Shown: in pieces, positions 1 through 11,290 of the stretch
Layout: every line of letters starts with the position of its first letter
How positions within the stretch are numbered: the stretch's first letter is position 1
Origin: Polytrichum commune
Lineage: Eukaryota; Streptophyta; Polytrichopsida; Polytrichales; Polytrichaceae
Assembly (NCBI GenBank): GCA_950295325.1
Contig: OX485803.1
Location: 9,176,001-9,240,000 of the forward strand
Reading direction: 5' to 3'
DNA: 64,000 nt
Position numbers and translations under genes: made by a program
The notes under the pieces: model-generated
Seen by the model: the letters and a program-made list of their open reading frames with translations, nothing else
What the model was told of the DNA's origin: nothing
Databases searched by the model: none

Positions 1-375
1 ACTTTCAAACGTCATCCATGTAACGCACAGGAGTGAGTGATTAAGTTCAGCGCATTTAGACAACAATATATGCTCCCCCAGATTCGGCGGCCATGTAAAC
101 TGTGGCACCCCTGTGGCCGGGTCAGATCATCGACGGACGAATTCAATTCACTACAGATAAACCACCTTCTCAGAAAACCTGTCCTCTCCTCGGCCAAAGG
201 GAAAAAAAGGACGGAATAGGTGAATGAAGGACACAAATCGGAGGAAGTCACTGGATTTGGAAGAAGCATTGGCAGTGGATCATGTGAAGAAGAAGGATGC
301 AGGGCGGAAATATGAAAATATGTGGACCCAGATATAGGAGTTACACCGTCAGCATCTCAAACTCGAATGTTGAAG

Positions 376-406
<31 letters not shown>

Positions 407-1323
407 GATGTCCAAGATGACAATCTGCACAACATCACCCGGCCGCTACTAGAGCGCTTCCAAACCACAAACAAGTGATCACTCGCCGAGTAAAATATCA
501 TCATCGTACTCGCAGAACATACTCCTCACACACACTCTGCAGGCCAGTGCAAGCTTGGTAGGTTCACCGCAACCACAACCGCAACCAAAACTTAACCCCC
601 CACAAATACTGCAAGCAGGGTCCTAATCCAGATAAAAAGACACAGACTGGTTCAAGCTTGCATCTTACACTACTTAACCCCTCCCTTGAAGTACAATCTA
701 ATGATTAATCCCTTGCAGCATGCAAACAGAGGAAGAAGTGGAGAGTCACAGGAGTGAAGGAGAGATGAAGTGATCTGTCAGTACAAATGGCTGCAACCAT
801 TGGCACCAGGGAGGCTAATTGGCAGCAGGCAGGCTGCAGGGCTTGTCCTGCAGTGAGTGTGTAAGTAAGTAGTACAAGGACAGATAAGGCGACGGGCCTG
901 CTGGACGTGAGCCCGGCTTCTTGCAGGGTAAAGACGAGGGATGCGTGAAAAGCATGCTATGCCGTCGGTGGCCGTTTTCTCAGAATCTGGATCATCTCTC
1001 TGTAGGGTGGCCGACTGCGCCCCGGCCATACAGGCTGTGAAACTGCTGGTTTCCTCACTGACGTCACTTCCCTAGCATTTCGGGAGCTAAATAAAAAGTA
1101 GATTCTTCATTGAACTGGCAGTGGGGAACATGGTTTGTCTTCCCATTATACTATCCGCTCTTGAAAAATGATGGGGATAACATGGTCCATCATTTTGGGA
1201 GTCAATAAGAAAGCATTCTAGACATTTAAAATTGATATTTTGATCTTTTGTGTAAAATAGTCATCTTTGAGGTGGGATGTCAGTAAACTAATGAAAAAAA
1301 TGGCTCATTTGCACATGTAGTGT
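1..1323. other. No recognisable gene
   Basis: I see no protein family, intron-exon pattern or RNA gene here. The longest open frames are 60-85 codons and look random. The stretch is somewhat richer in GC than the AT-rich DNA after it and contains one (ATC)n microsatellite. It could include untranslated or flanking sequence of a gene outside the window, but nothing inside shows that. Confidence 0.5.
381..406. repeat. (ATC)n microsatellite
   Basis: About eight and a half uninterrupted ATC units followed by ATG. A simple repeat with no coding context. Confidence 0.95.
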
Positions 1324-1456
1324 CACTACTAGAAATGTGATGGTTTCACGACACGATGATTTGACACGAAAGTGATCTGAATGACTCGGGCTTGTGACAT
1401 TATGATAACTTCGTGTTGATTCGTCGTGTTGTGAAACTACCAAATTTCTAGTAGCG
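1324..1456. mobile_element. Mini-CACTA (CMC-type) MITE, 133 bp
   Basis: The left end reads CACTACTAGAAATGTGATGG and the reverse complement of the right end reads CGCTACTAGAAATTTGGTAG. This gives inverted termini of about 35 bp with a few mismatches. The element is flanked by TGT on both sides (1321-1323 and 1457-1459). A CACTA-like terminus and a 3-bp target duplication are hallmarks of CACTA/CMC transposons. No coding capacity remains, so it must have been moved by a transposase encoded elsewhere. Confidence 0.85.
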
Positions 1457-1708
1457 TGTGGCCCCAAGTTTCAAAACATCCCATTTCACCTCCCCGATCC
1501 GAGACGACTTTTTATGAAAACCTCCGGTTTTGGGCGTGTGTGGCCTCCACTTGACCACGCAGTCAAGAATAGCATTGCTTTCCTCTCTTAGAATATTTCT
1601 TACTTCGATGATGATCCTGCAGCAGCAGCACCATCCCAGACTCCAGTTAAGTTATTCTGCTTTCCCACTCGAGCATGCCTGCCATTTTGGGAGTGGTATG
1701 ATTGATGA

Positions 1709-1796
1709 AGGGTGCGTGGGTCGGCCTCAATCTGCACGGTAGGTAATGGGACAATTCTGAGTCACTGATGCATCAGAAGGGCTCACCTCTGTCCAG
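1709..1796. repeat. Partial unit of the ~215-bp interspersed/tandem repeat
   Basis: Shares the blocks GGCCTCAATCTGCAC, TAATGGGACAATTCTGAGTC and GGGCTCACCTCTGTCCAG with the repeat arrays at 3.15-3.86, 28.2-28.4 and 31.3-32.0 kb. It is cut off by the Tigger-type derivative that starts at 1799, so the repeat was there first. Confidence 0.7.
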
Positions 1797-1798
1797 TA

Positions 1799-2565
1799 CT
1801 GTTCTCCCTCTTTAGTATGACACTTTTGGGAAACACACAAAAAGCCGTAATATCGAGGTGTCATCTTCTTATTATTATGACAAATGGCGTAAAGTTGTCG
1901 TATTATTGAGGGAATACAAAAACATAAGTAATATGAGCTTCAAAATATATACAACGAGTTTAAGCAATATAGATGGTATGAAATAATAACTTATAATTCC
2001 AAACATATACAAATATTCTCAAGAACTCTTGAAATAGGAGTCCAAAGATTAATGGCGTTGCCTATCCAAGTTAGCAAGTGTCATCTTATCTAAAATTCCC
2101 TACTAACTTTTGGAAACTAATAATTCCAATAAGACCAAAATATAAAGAGTTCGGTGTTAAGAAACTACACAACAATGACGCATGACGTTTAGCATCAAGG
2201 TACCGATGATACTATATCACCCGTGTACAAAACAACATACTAGGCAAGAGGCCACTCTAACCCTAACCATGTCCATTCTACACTAGTAACCCTAATTATC
2301 ATTAAGTTCCCAATGATAAGCGAAGTTCCCAAGTAGTTCCCAAGTGAAAACAGATGTACTTTAAATGTACATAACATAGATGAAAGGAATGCTAGCATTA
2401 ACTACCTCTTTAATATGACAAAACGGAGATTCGAAATGTCGCATTATCGAGTGTCATAGTCATATAAAAGAGGGAGTTTTGAACTAAAATGTTTGGTTTC
2501 ACAAAAATGTGTCATAATATCAAGGGTGTCGTATTCACAAGTGTCGTATTAACAAGGTTAGACTC
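1799..2565 (-). mobile_element. Non-autonomous derivative of the pogo/Tigger-type transposon
   Basis: Both ends match the complete element at 5107-6749 in reverse orientation. The terminus CTGTTCTCCCTCTTTAGTAT, the inner blocks (ATTTGTCATATT-like, GAGGGAATACAAAAACATAA) and the other end GGTTAGACT are all present. A TA dinucleotide lies just outside the left end (1797-1798). The transposase interior is missing and only the two subterminal regions remain, joined. The right TA and last bases are eroded. This is the usual way an autonomous Tc1/mariner-superfamily element gives rise to a MITE. Confidence 0.8.
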
Positions 2566-2945
2566 AATCTGGGATATGGGTAGATGGTCCCCTAGGTGAC
2601 AGTGGTGCCTCTACTACATTGAATATTGTATTTAGTGTCATACGGTATTTTATGTCACCGTGGTAACTTTTCCAACGACACTTCTTATGAAATAAGTTCA
2701 TGATTATTGTCATCCTAATTTACTTTAAGTTCATCCACTTTTGGTATATTCTGCATCCTAACATTTCTTAAATGAATTATTGTCATTGATGACTGAGATT
2801 TGGATGAAAATCCACTTACTAGTAAGTGACGATTATTTGCGATATTGTAAATCTATAATGTCCAATTTTTTCTACAAGGAATGATAATTTATTGTTGATG
2901 ACACTACATGGGCGGTTTACAATTAGTATTCAGCAAGACAAATAA
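2566..2945. other. No recognisable feature
   Basis: AT-rich sequence without a convincing open frame or repeat match elsewhere in the window. Confidence 0.5.
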
Positions 2946-3097
2946 AATCATAACATTGTTCAGATTCATAACAGTGTTATGTGAGACTGACAATACTTCA
3001 CAAAATATTCCCCCATTCATACTGAATGTGGAGAATATTCTATGAAATATTGTTAGTCCCACATAACAATGTTATGAATCTGAATAATGTTATGATT
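2946..3097. repeat. Fold-back (inverted) repeat, ~150 bp
   Basis: The left arm AATCATAACATTGTTCAGAT and the right arm (ATCTGAATAATGTTATGATT) are near-perfect complements. The match continues inward through CATAACAGTGTTATG and GAATATTC-like blocks, so almost the whole segment folds into one hairpin. It is probably a fold-back MITE, but I could not define a target duplication. Confidence 0.75.
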
Positions 3098-3149
3098 GGT
3101 GACACCATATACAATATTTAGTGTAGTATCCTAGACATTGGGGCAATAT

Positions 3150-3862
3150 TCTTAGATACGCTCTAGTTAATTAGCACTCCAATCATGTAAAAGGTTGATC
3201 AAGTGATGTGTTGGCCTCATTTTGTGTCATTGGCAATGGAACAACTGTAAGCCATTGATGCACAAAGGCTCATTTCTGTTCGATATCTAGGATGTGGTTA
3301 TATGGCACTACATGTGACTAACATACATCCACCATACCCTAGATATTGTGACTACATTCCTAGATGCATCCCAATAATCTACCACTCCATTCATGTAAAC
3401 TAATAAGTAGTGTTTTTTTTCATTTGATAAGTCAATGAAAGTGATACGTCAACCTTGATCTGCACCATTGGTAATGGAACAATTTTGATTCATTGATGCT
3501 TGGTAAGGGCTCACCTCTATCGAATATCTAGGATGCGGGTAAATGGTCCCACATGTGATAGTGGTACATCTAGCACCCTCCTACATGTAGAGGAAATATT
3601 CATAGATGCGCCCCAGTTAATTACCACTCCAATCTTGTAAATCGATTAAATAAATATGTGTTGGCCTCAGTTTGCGTCATCGGCAATGGAACAATTTCGA
3701 GTCATGTATGCACAAGGGCTCATCTCTATCCAATATCTAGAAGTAATGTAGATGGAACCACATGTGACAAAGGTACATCTACCATTCTTCTAGATATTGG
3801 AACAACATTTTTAGATGCACCCCAATACTTTACCATTTCATTCCTCTAAAATAAATTTTAGT
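3150..3862. repeat. Tandem repeat of ~210-240 bp, about three units
   Basis: Each unit has the same order of blocks: a GTTGGCCTCA-like start, CATTGGCAATGGAACAA, CATTGATGCACAAGGGCTCA, an (A)TATCTAG block, ACATGTGAC..GGTACATCTACCA, CTAGATATTGG, and TTACCACTCCATTC.TGTAAA. Anchors fall near 3212, 3450 and 3661. The same unit recurs at 1709, 28.2, 31.3 and 32.6 kb, so it is a dispersed satellite-like family. No coding sequence is conserved in it. Confidence 0.8.
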
Positions 3863-3869
3863 GCTCATA

Positions 3870-4185
3870 TTTAGTACTAGACGTTAAGTTTTGGCATGGG
3901 CCAATTAGTGAACTTGACAACTTATCAACCTGGACTTGAAACGGTCCACTTTACGTGGTATTTAAAACCAACATCAATGCAAGCAGTTTGCACTTCTCAT
4001 GTATATGGACTTGTTCTCATTCTAGGATGTATCATCCAATGTTATCATCAAATAATCATCCAAAGGTCATCGAGGGCACTTTCATCATGTCACTCACCAA
4101 CACATCTTACTTGCACACAAAATACTAGAGTTGTTGTCATTCGAATCCATCGTCTAGAGAGCAAATGCGATAAGGAAAGAGTGTA
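3870..4185. repeat. Dispersed repeat, copy 1 (partner at 27,815-28,200)
   Basis: Shares GACGTTAAGTTTTGGC-like, ACTTGAAACGGTC, CAACATCAATGCA, CACTTCTCATGTATATGGAC and GGGCACTTTCATCA blocks in the same order with 27.8-28.2 kb. In both places it directly adjoins a unit of the ~215-bp repeat, which suggests that both belong to one larger composite element. Confidence 0.7.
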
Positions 4186-4189
4186 GAGA

Positions 4190-5104
4190 AGACAGAAGGA
4201 AGTTGTCAATAGGGCAAGGAGGAGCCATAATTCAAAATAAATAAACATTTCACGTATACACAAGTGATGTGCAATTCATCTTGGGGTTAGATCACCCACA
4301 GAAAGCAAGCTCGAAATGGAGAACCAAATCCAAGCAGGAACATCAATTTGCGTTCATTAATCCACAAATTGCACTCAAAGTGCTTGACGATTGGCTCAAA
4401 CACACAATGTGGCAGAAGGTCACGAGGCACTAGACCAATAGGGGAGGATAACACTTCGATCAGAAGCTACACAGGGGGTGACTTTGAAATTTTCGCCAAG
4501 GCTTGGTCCAAAAACATCATTGCATAGGATAATCCTCTCCCCATGGTGATTCTAGCCTAGTCAAGGTGAACAAATCTTGTGTCCCAACCACTTGTTCATA
4601 CTAACCAACATGGTGGATGTCGTAGGAACTGAGGATGATCGTTCAGATGAAGCCCATTTTCATGGTGAAATAGTGGCAAGATCCAAACGAGGCACAAACT
4701 GGACATAAGACAGGCAATGGAAAAGTTGAAAGAGAGTCTATTGGTCCTATGCACCAAGAGAACCAACTCATGCAACTAGATGAGGATGTGTTGCATGTCA
4801 TCACCCCAGTCGTTTTGGCTCAATAGCTGGTCAAAGAGATAGCTAAGACAATCAAAGGCTTGGAGGGCTCGCAAAGGGATGGACATGTGACTCGCCAAAA
4901 TTCCCAAGCGTAAAGGACACCAGCCATGAAATGTTGCGCATGGATGGCAAATCAACATTATTTGAGGTAGGGTGGCTTCCACTGCTAATCTTCACGCCTT
5001 ACACATTGGAAGATGATTTCGTGAGGTACTTGAAGACCTTTGAGTCAGTAGCATCTGCCTAAAGTGTGAGCAATATCTACAAAATAATCAGTTAAATAAC
5101 ATGC
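4190..5104. other. No recognisable gene; target region of the Tigger-type element
   Basis: Ordinary composition with short frames only. I recognise no family. The sequence continues after the transposon at about 6752, so the two sides were once adjacent. Confidence 0.5.
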
Positions 5105-5106
5105 TA

Positions 5107-6749
5107 CAGTCTAACCTCATTAGTGCGACACTCGTTTAGACGACACCCTCGATATTATGACACATTTTTGCGCGACCAAACATTTTAGTTCAAAACTCCC
5201 TCTTTTATATGACTACGACATTTAGAATCTTCATTTTGTCATATTAAATAGGTAATTAATGCTAAAATTCTTTTCATCTATGTTATGTACATATAAAATA
5301 CATCCATTTTCACTTGAGAACTTCACTTATCATTGTGAACTTAATAATAATTAGGGTTACTAGTGTAGAATGGACCTAGTTAGGGCTAGAGTGGCCTCCT
5401 TCCTATTCTTTTGTCAGATTATGAGCTTGAAGATGTTTATAACATGGATGAGACCGGATTGCATTTTAGAGCACATCCTCATAAAACATAAAGCATAGGG
5501 GAAGGTGAAGGGTCAAAAGTTACAGGAGTGTGTAACACTTGCTCTTGCTGTCAATTCAACTGGGACTGATAAGTTGAAGTTGCTTGTAATTTATCACAAT
5601 GTTTTGGAAGGTGGGAGCCTTATGAGTATGTTTGGTGGCACTCAAATAAAATAGCTTGGATGAAGGGGGATATATTTGAAGCTTGGATTTTGTAGCTCAA
5701 CAATCAGCTGAAAGTCCAAAATTGAAAGGTGTCTATGATTTTGGATAATGCATCTTCACATGTTAGCTCTGTCAAAGTTGGTAAGTCTCGTGGTTCTTCA
5801 ACCTTGGAATTGAGCAACATGACTTTGGTACCTTCCCCTCAATGTTATAAGCGTAGTTCAACATTTGGATCAAGGTATAATACCATCTTTCAAAATTTAG
5901 TACAAGAAGAAACTTTTGCAGTGGGTTTTATCACAGTATGATGATGCTACATTGAAGGACTAAAGGAAGGTGGTGCCCAACATCAAACAAGCTATCATGT
6001 GGAGTTATGAAGTAAGGAGTGAGTTGGATGAACAGATAGTTAGGTTTTGTTGGAGGATGGCGCATATATTACCTGCAACATGGAATGTTATTTTGCCCTA
6101 GTTGATGAAAGGGAGAAGAATAAAATGCAAGAAGAATCATATGAACGCAATACTCTAATTTCAAAGTTGCGATTGGGTGATGATGAGATGTCAATCGAGA
6201 CTTACATTCAGATGGAAGGGGAAGAGATTATTGAGCTAGAATTGAGTATTGATGAGTTGGTGGATGTTGCTTTGGGAATCAATGATGCAAAATGCTTTGA
6301 TCTTAATGTTGATCTACATTCAGTAGATGTGGATGATGTTGCTCCACCTGTAGTAAAGCTTAGTGATGCTAAACGTCATCCATCATTGTTGTCTTATTTC
6401 TTATTAGACAACTCTTTACATTTTGGTGTTAGTTTTTAAAAGCTAGTAAGAAATTTAAATAAGATGACACTTGCTAACTTGGGTAAGCAACACCAAAGAT
6501 CTTTGAAACTCCTATTTCAAGAGTTCTTGAGAATACTTGTATTTGTTGCAGTTATAAGTTATTATTTTATACAATGTATATTGCTTAAAATTGTTGTCTA
6601 TAGTTTTAAGCTCATTATGCTTATGTTTTTGTATTCCCTCGATAGTACGACAATTTTACGCCATTTGTCATATTAACGAGAAGACGACACCTCAATAATA
6701 CGATTTTTTTTGTGTTTCCCAAACATGTCATACTAAAGAGGGAGAACAG
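5107..6749 (+). mobile_element. pogo/Tigger-type DNA transposon, 1643 bp, inactive
   Basis: The left terminus CAGTCTAACCTCATTAGTGC and the reverse complement of the right terminus (CTGTTCTCCCTCTTTAGTAT) form an imperfect inverted repeat. The element is flanked by TA on both sides (5105-5106 and 6750-6751), the target of Tc1/mariner/pogo elements. It carries a recognisable but broken DDE transposase on the plus strand. The shortened relative at 1799-2565 lies in opposite orientation. Confidence 0.88.
5416..6439 (+). pseudogene. pogo/Tigger-type DDE transposase, degenerate
   Basis: The family cuts and pastes DNA at TA sites using a DDD/E triad. At 5432-5467 the frame reads DVYNMDETGLHF, the first catalytic Asp context typical of Tigger/jerky transposases. 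At 5729-5761 it reads LDNASSH, the second Asp context. The frame then shifts around 5800-5940, where the third acidic residue would be. After that, 6047-6439 is open again and ends in an acidic tail (ELELSIDELVDVA and following). Several stops and shifts separate the blocks, and the DNA-binding N-terminus before 5416 is missing or unrecognisable. It cannot encode an active enzyme. The family call is firm; the exact clade is not. Confidence 0.85.
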
Positions 6750-6751
6750 TA

Positions 6752-8190
6752 GTGGGGGACGCACATGAGCTAATGGGGTAACAACTCTATGATCTGGCAA
6801 GTTGGCCTGAGGTGAGAAAAATGGCATTGCGAGTTTTTACAGCACAAAACCAGGGAAACAAATCATAGGACTAACTTCACTCCTTCAGATATGTGCTTGG
6901 AGAGAACTTGGATCTCCATTACTCCAAGTTCCTTAAATAGGATTGGTCGACAACATGAGACTCAGGCCTTGATGATGAGGGGGATTGCACACATCCACTT
7001 TGTACATTAATCCCTACCTCTTGAATTGATGAAGGAGGCAGGCATGCACAATTAGCTCTCAGAAAATATGAGAAGGAGGAAAAAGGCATTTTTGTGCCAC
7101 TGGAAGAAGAACCTTTGATTCATCACCAAGCCTTCATGGGGACACAAGATGCCCGAGACGGCAACATTCAAGCTTCATAGGAATCTGTTGTGCAGACACC
7201 ATGCAAGTTGATGGAGCAATGCATTGAGGAATTGGCCAACCAAAATCAACTAAAACCATTGGAATGGAGGCTAAAGAGCACATGCACAATGTCACCAAGC
7301 CCCGCCGGGGGGGGATCTTCATACCACGTACGAATTAATGTGAGTGTAAGAAAGGGTATTATTTGAGGTATTAACATACATAATGTACATCAAGGAGATG
7401 TATTATTTGTCTCTAGTGTGTACATCTAAAAAGACCATGGAGAAATTTGAAGTAAAGGTAGATGTACAAAAAGGGGCCTTAAGGTTTAGAGAAAAACATG
7501 ACAATAGATGTGTTAGTTCATCCAATTCACATTTTCATCCACTGTTGTCATGTGGCAATAGTCCTCGATGACTACCCTATTCATTCTTGTTAGGGTTTGC
7601 ATTTGGGTTCTAGGTGTTTATAAATTGGAGGCTCTTGGAGTGCTCATGGGCTCCCTTGAGTTTTGCTCTCCATATTATGATCAAGTTATTGTGCTTTTGT
7701 CTTTGTTTCTTTGATGCGATCATTGGATTACATGCTATGGATGGAAATTTGTTCAATGATTTTCTCATTAGAAAGTGAAAGCAAATTTCATATGTAATAA
7801 AATCATATTGAATTCATGATTTATATCTTGTATATGTAGTGGAGGCATTCATCACACTGAACTAAAAAGCTTAGTATAAATACATGAGTCCATTTTCTAG
7901 CTTGCAATTAGTATGTATACCTTTGTCTATAAACTCTCGTATAAAGGGGGTTTACTTTCATAGTGACCCACGCACGTCATTTAGGTTTCCAATGAAGAGT
8001 CCACCCCTTGGGCACCTTGCACAAAACCTCATTCATTTGCCATAATTTCATGTTTTCATGTTTAAAATTTTTAATAACATTAATATAAAGAAGGGTGAGT
8101 GGAAGGGAATAAGGCCATGGATCACAAATTGCTTCATCCATGACCTAAAAAAGGCCAGGCATCATGTAAGAGTTCAAAATCTAGATTTTA
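6752..8190. other. No recognisable gene
   Basis: I find no known domain on either strand. There is an eight-base G run near 7310. The sequence becomes AT-rich after about 7.8 kb. Confidence 0.5.
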
Positions 8191-8200
8191 GTGGCATGGC

Positions 8201-8202
<2 letters not shown>

Positions 8203-8232
<30 letters not shown>
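8203..8232. repeat. (AG)15 microsatellite
   Basis: Thirty bases of uninterrupted AG directly upstream of the Ty3/gypsy RT fragment. It replaces whatever coding sequence preceded the RT. Confidence 0.95.
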
Positions 8233-8235
<3 letters not shown>

Positions 8236-8730
8236 CCCCTCTCCCCATGGGCTTCCCCTGTCATTTTAATTACAAAAAATTACATGTTCGTACATTTTTG
8301 TGTGGATCACAAAATGTTGAATGCAATCACCCTAAAAATATGGAATCCCTTCCTTAAAATTAATGATACAATAGACCAATTACAAGGAGTGACAATCTTT
8401 GTGTCACTTGATTTAACTATGGGGTTTTGGCAGGTCCTATTGGAAGAAGGAAATCAAGAGAAAATGACATTTGTTTTGTTGGGAAGCCCTATCCAAGTAC
8501 ATACTCATGCCATTTGCTCTATTAACTGCAATAAACACCTTTCAAAGCCTGATGAATATAGACATGGGTAGCCTTAGATGGCAATGCGCACCGGTGTACA
8601 TTGACAACATCAATATATGTTTTAAGAGCTATGATGACCACTTAAGGGATCTACCCAAGATGTTTGAGAGGCTAATCAAGGCCAGGCTCAAGTTGAAGCC
8701 AAAAAAATGTTCAAAAGGGGGTGTAAGCAT
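8233..8730 (+). pseudogene. Ty3/gypsy-type reverse transcriptase fragment
   Basis: The first frame (to about 8480) reads SPWASPVILI, then FCVDHKMLNAITLK, then FVSLDLTMGFWQV. These are the start of RT, the FCVDYR.LN block and the first catalytic Asp block of gypsy RT. A +1 shift at about 8475 leads into a second frame with MPFALL.A..TFQ.LMN, then VYIDNINI, then HL......FERLIKARLKLKPKKC. The usual YIDD box has become YIDN, so one catalytic Asp is lost. Only about 160 residues survive. No LTR, gag, protease or integrase was found nearby. A dead fragment. Confidence 0.85.
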
Positions 8731-9105
8731 ACTATAGTGTCCTTGTTTTGATGTCACATTGCAATTTTTATAACCAATTGATAAGTTATAATGAATCCTA
8801 CGCTCAATGGTCTTTGCATCATATAAAATAAGACTTGTGTATATGACATAATGTTAATAACAAGAGGTATAGAGAAAAAGATATTTTCCCATCAAATGTT
8901 TACATCATACATGGGGTTTTTGTGTCATTTACATATCCAAGGTCACAATCCCAATGAAACATGTATATGGACTTACTATTTTCAACTTGTGCAACAAAAA
9001 TGTAATATATTCTTCAAAATTCATGAATATAGTATGAATTATATAATTGATGTTTGTAGATGATTTTGAAGACATGTTTGAAGGCTTAGGACTTTTTAAA
9101 CATTC
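8731..9105. other. No recognisable feature
   Basis: AT-rich DNA after the RT fragment. The reading frame and the family resemblance both stop. Confidence 0.5.
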
Positions 9106-9529
9106 CACATGGAGGTCACTCCATTGTAAAGTTGAACAACCACGTGCGAACACTTTACATGTAAAACATCCTACTTTTTACATAAAGCATCACCAAAATG
9201 GGTCAAACTTTTATCAAAAAAAATTCATGAGTAGATATACACGTACCTATTACATACTAAAAAAAAGGTAATTAAATTTGATGATTTTTGTCTTTTTATA
9301 AAACATATTGTTTCTAACTAGAATGATGCAGAATTGAACTAAGAAAATTACTACAAAAAACGAAAATGACCAAAAATTTCAAAAAAAGATAAAAAAGATA
9401 CTATCAATGGTTATGCATATGTAGAAAAAATAATCATAAATTTTAAAATCATCTATGGCATGTAATATAGGGGTAGCAAACTTTGATTGCACGTGGTGTT
9501 CAACTTGACAATGGAGTTACCTCCCCGTG
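9106..9529. mobile_element. hAT-like MITE, copy 1 (424 bp)
   Basis: The inverted ends begin CACATGGAGGTCACTCCATT on the left and CACGGGGAGGTAACTCCATT on the right (reverse complement), then continue to a CACGTGCG-like block for about 43 bp. Flanking octamers AAACATTC (9098-9105) and AAACGTTC (9530-9537) match at 7 of 8 positions. An 8-bp target duplication points to the hAT superfamily. The interior is AT-rich, non-coding and closely similar to copy 2 at 22,658-23,066. Confidence 0.85.
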
Positions 9530-10364
9530 AAACGTTCATTAACAACATACAATGATGAAGTTCTAACTCGCTTCAAAAACATGTCTTTGCATACATTCTT
9601 TTCATGGAAGTTATATTACATGATGCAAAGCATGGTTCCAAGTAATCACCTTTTTAAAAGTATTTTCCTATATCTATTCTATATCACTATGGTGTATGTG
9701 GTGGATGGGACGTTCAGTTTGGGCACATACATAATGGTTAAGGTTTTGGGCATGCATAAGGTTCATCCACCTACAAAATTCTTGTACCACGGAACGGACT
9801 CCAAAATTCCCCCAAAAATGGACACTCTAGCTTGCTCTCACCCATCTTTGAGAGAGGAGTTTTCACCATACAACTAGAGTCGGTGTGATGGAGATTACAT
9901 TCAAGATGCTTGCTTTTGACCTGTCAAACAAGCACTCAACACTAACCTTTAGCAATTTGAATCTACTTAGCAAAGAAGTCACATGAACGCTACGTTCTGT
10001 TTATAGTTCCAATTCCCTGTAGAGAAGTTCGTACATGCAATAGCTTTTTATCAGGATTCAGGACACAGATTTTCCCTTAGACCTCAAAAAGGTTTCCTGC
10101 ATTTGAATTTTTGATGCTAGCTAGGTTCCCTTCCCAGAGATAGATAGAAACTCCGGTCCCTTTTAGGGGCCGGCGTGAATAGAGTGTCAGTTCGTAATGC
10201 CAACAACCCGATGCCCACAGGACATGGGGAAGCTGGGACAAGACTACTCTCCTCTTTCGAGGATGGACACTATAGTAACCGAGAAACAAATAACATGGGC
10301 CGATCATGGCCCACGGGGGTGCATGCCTTTTAAGTATAATTAGTGTTTTTGTAATGAGAGTGAA
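9530..10364. other. No recognisable gene; may hold LINE 3' flank
   Basis: No family recognised. The frames at 9527-9877 (+) and 10077-10370 (-) show no domain. The GC content rises from about 10.07 kb. The part next to 10.36 kb could be 3' untranslated sequence of the minus-strand LINE or flanking DNA. Confidence 0.4.
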
Positions 10365-10519
10365 CACCAAGTCATGATTCCTCGGTTGGTTGTGGGAGGA
10401 TGTTTGAGTTAAGACGTTCCGGGTTCGATTCTAGTCGAGTCCGTATGATCGTTTAAAATGTAAGACGTGACTTGGTGCTGCAAGTGAGTAAAAGGCAGGA
10501 AATTTGTACCAACCAACCG
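10365..10519 (+). other. tRNA-like / pseudoknot-forming segment near the LINE 3' end
   Basis: Two perfect 10-nt complementary pairs interleave: CACCAAGTCA (10365-10374) with TGACTTGGTG (10468-10477), and CGGTTGGTTG (10383-10392) with CAACCAACCG (10510-10519). The order a-b-a'-b' is that of an H-type pseudoknot. Between them lies GGTTCGATTC (10422-10431), a perfect polymerase III B-box core. A poor A-box-like TGGTTGTGGG lies about 35 nt before it. The segment may be a tRNA-derived SINE in plus orientation or a structured 3' end of the minus-strand LINE. It is not a functional tRNA gene. Confidence 0.5.
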
Positions 10520-10579
10520 GCATCAATCCCTCATTCTGAGCTGTAAATAGATATTAACTATTATATAAGTTTTTGGGTT

Positions 10580-11290
10580 TTATGGAGGGTCTAAGTTTTG
10601 GGGGAGCGGTTGGTGGTTTTCAATTCTCCTCTTATGGAGGAGGATGGACATGGCATATTGTATTGCAATGGTATTAATATTTTTAAAGGTATTTTTGATG
10701 GTAACCATGGGTATTTTGAGATTTTCTTCTAGTATTTTCATAGATGGGATGTGGGCCGTAGCTCGGGCCCCAGCTGTGATGACAATAAGTGGTTCGATTT
10801 TCCATCCTCTGGAAGCGATACTATCAATCAATGGTTTGTATTTGTTGTTTTTTGCTTCTATTGCTTCTGGGGAGAATTTGTCGTTACAATATGTGAATTC
10901 AATAAATTGTATGGTGAGGTTAGGGTCAATGTCAATGGGAGGGTCATTTTGATATGGTAATCCTTTAACGCAGAGTATATCAGGTCGAAATCTTGCGTTG
11001 CAATGACATCTTTGTGTGTTACATGTGCAGGGGAGTAGCCAATTGGGGACAGTGTTTTCTTGGGGATTATTATTGAAGGTACCGGCATTCATGAGAGTAA
11101 AACATCGGGATTTTTCGGACGAGATTAGGAGCTTCCTAATTTCTCCGACTGCTTTGTTATGTCTTTTAATTCGTAGTGAGTGTATATGTTGTTGGTTACA
11201 TTTCAGTAGTACATGTAGCCAAGTGTCTGGATCATTTGAATTGCATATAGGGCACGTGATAGAGGGGTACCTCTGGTGACCAAAGAACAT
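10580..11290 (-). pseudogene. LINE C-terminus: CCHC finger plus RLE-like (PD...E) domain
   Basis: This frame is the direct continuation of the RNase H frame after a single TAA at 11291-11293, so it is the C-terminal part of the same polyprotein. Residues C13-x2-C16-x9-H26-x4-C31 form a CCHC finger (CPIC...HVLLKC). A second Cys/His cluster follows at C88, C90, C95, H96 and C97. It is followed by RPDIL (102-106) and, 25 residues later, IQFIEFTYCND (E131), then K147/K150, and GWKIEPLIVITAG (162-174). A finger followed by R/K-PD...D/E is the layout of the restriction-like endonuclease of R2/CRE/Dualen elements. The EFT block recurs in the old copy at 60.85 kb, which argues that it is functional. 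The usual E-x-K is not exact, so the nuclease call is an inference. Confidence 0.6.

Noticed and set aside
9527-9877. 116-codon plus-strand protein
   Set aside because: Starts inside the terminal repeat of a MITE and shows no domain; composition looks random.
10422-10431. Functional tRNA gene at the B-box
   Set aside because: No acceptor stem, anticodon arm or good A box can be drawn; at most tRNA-derived.
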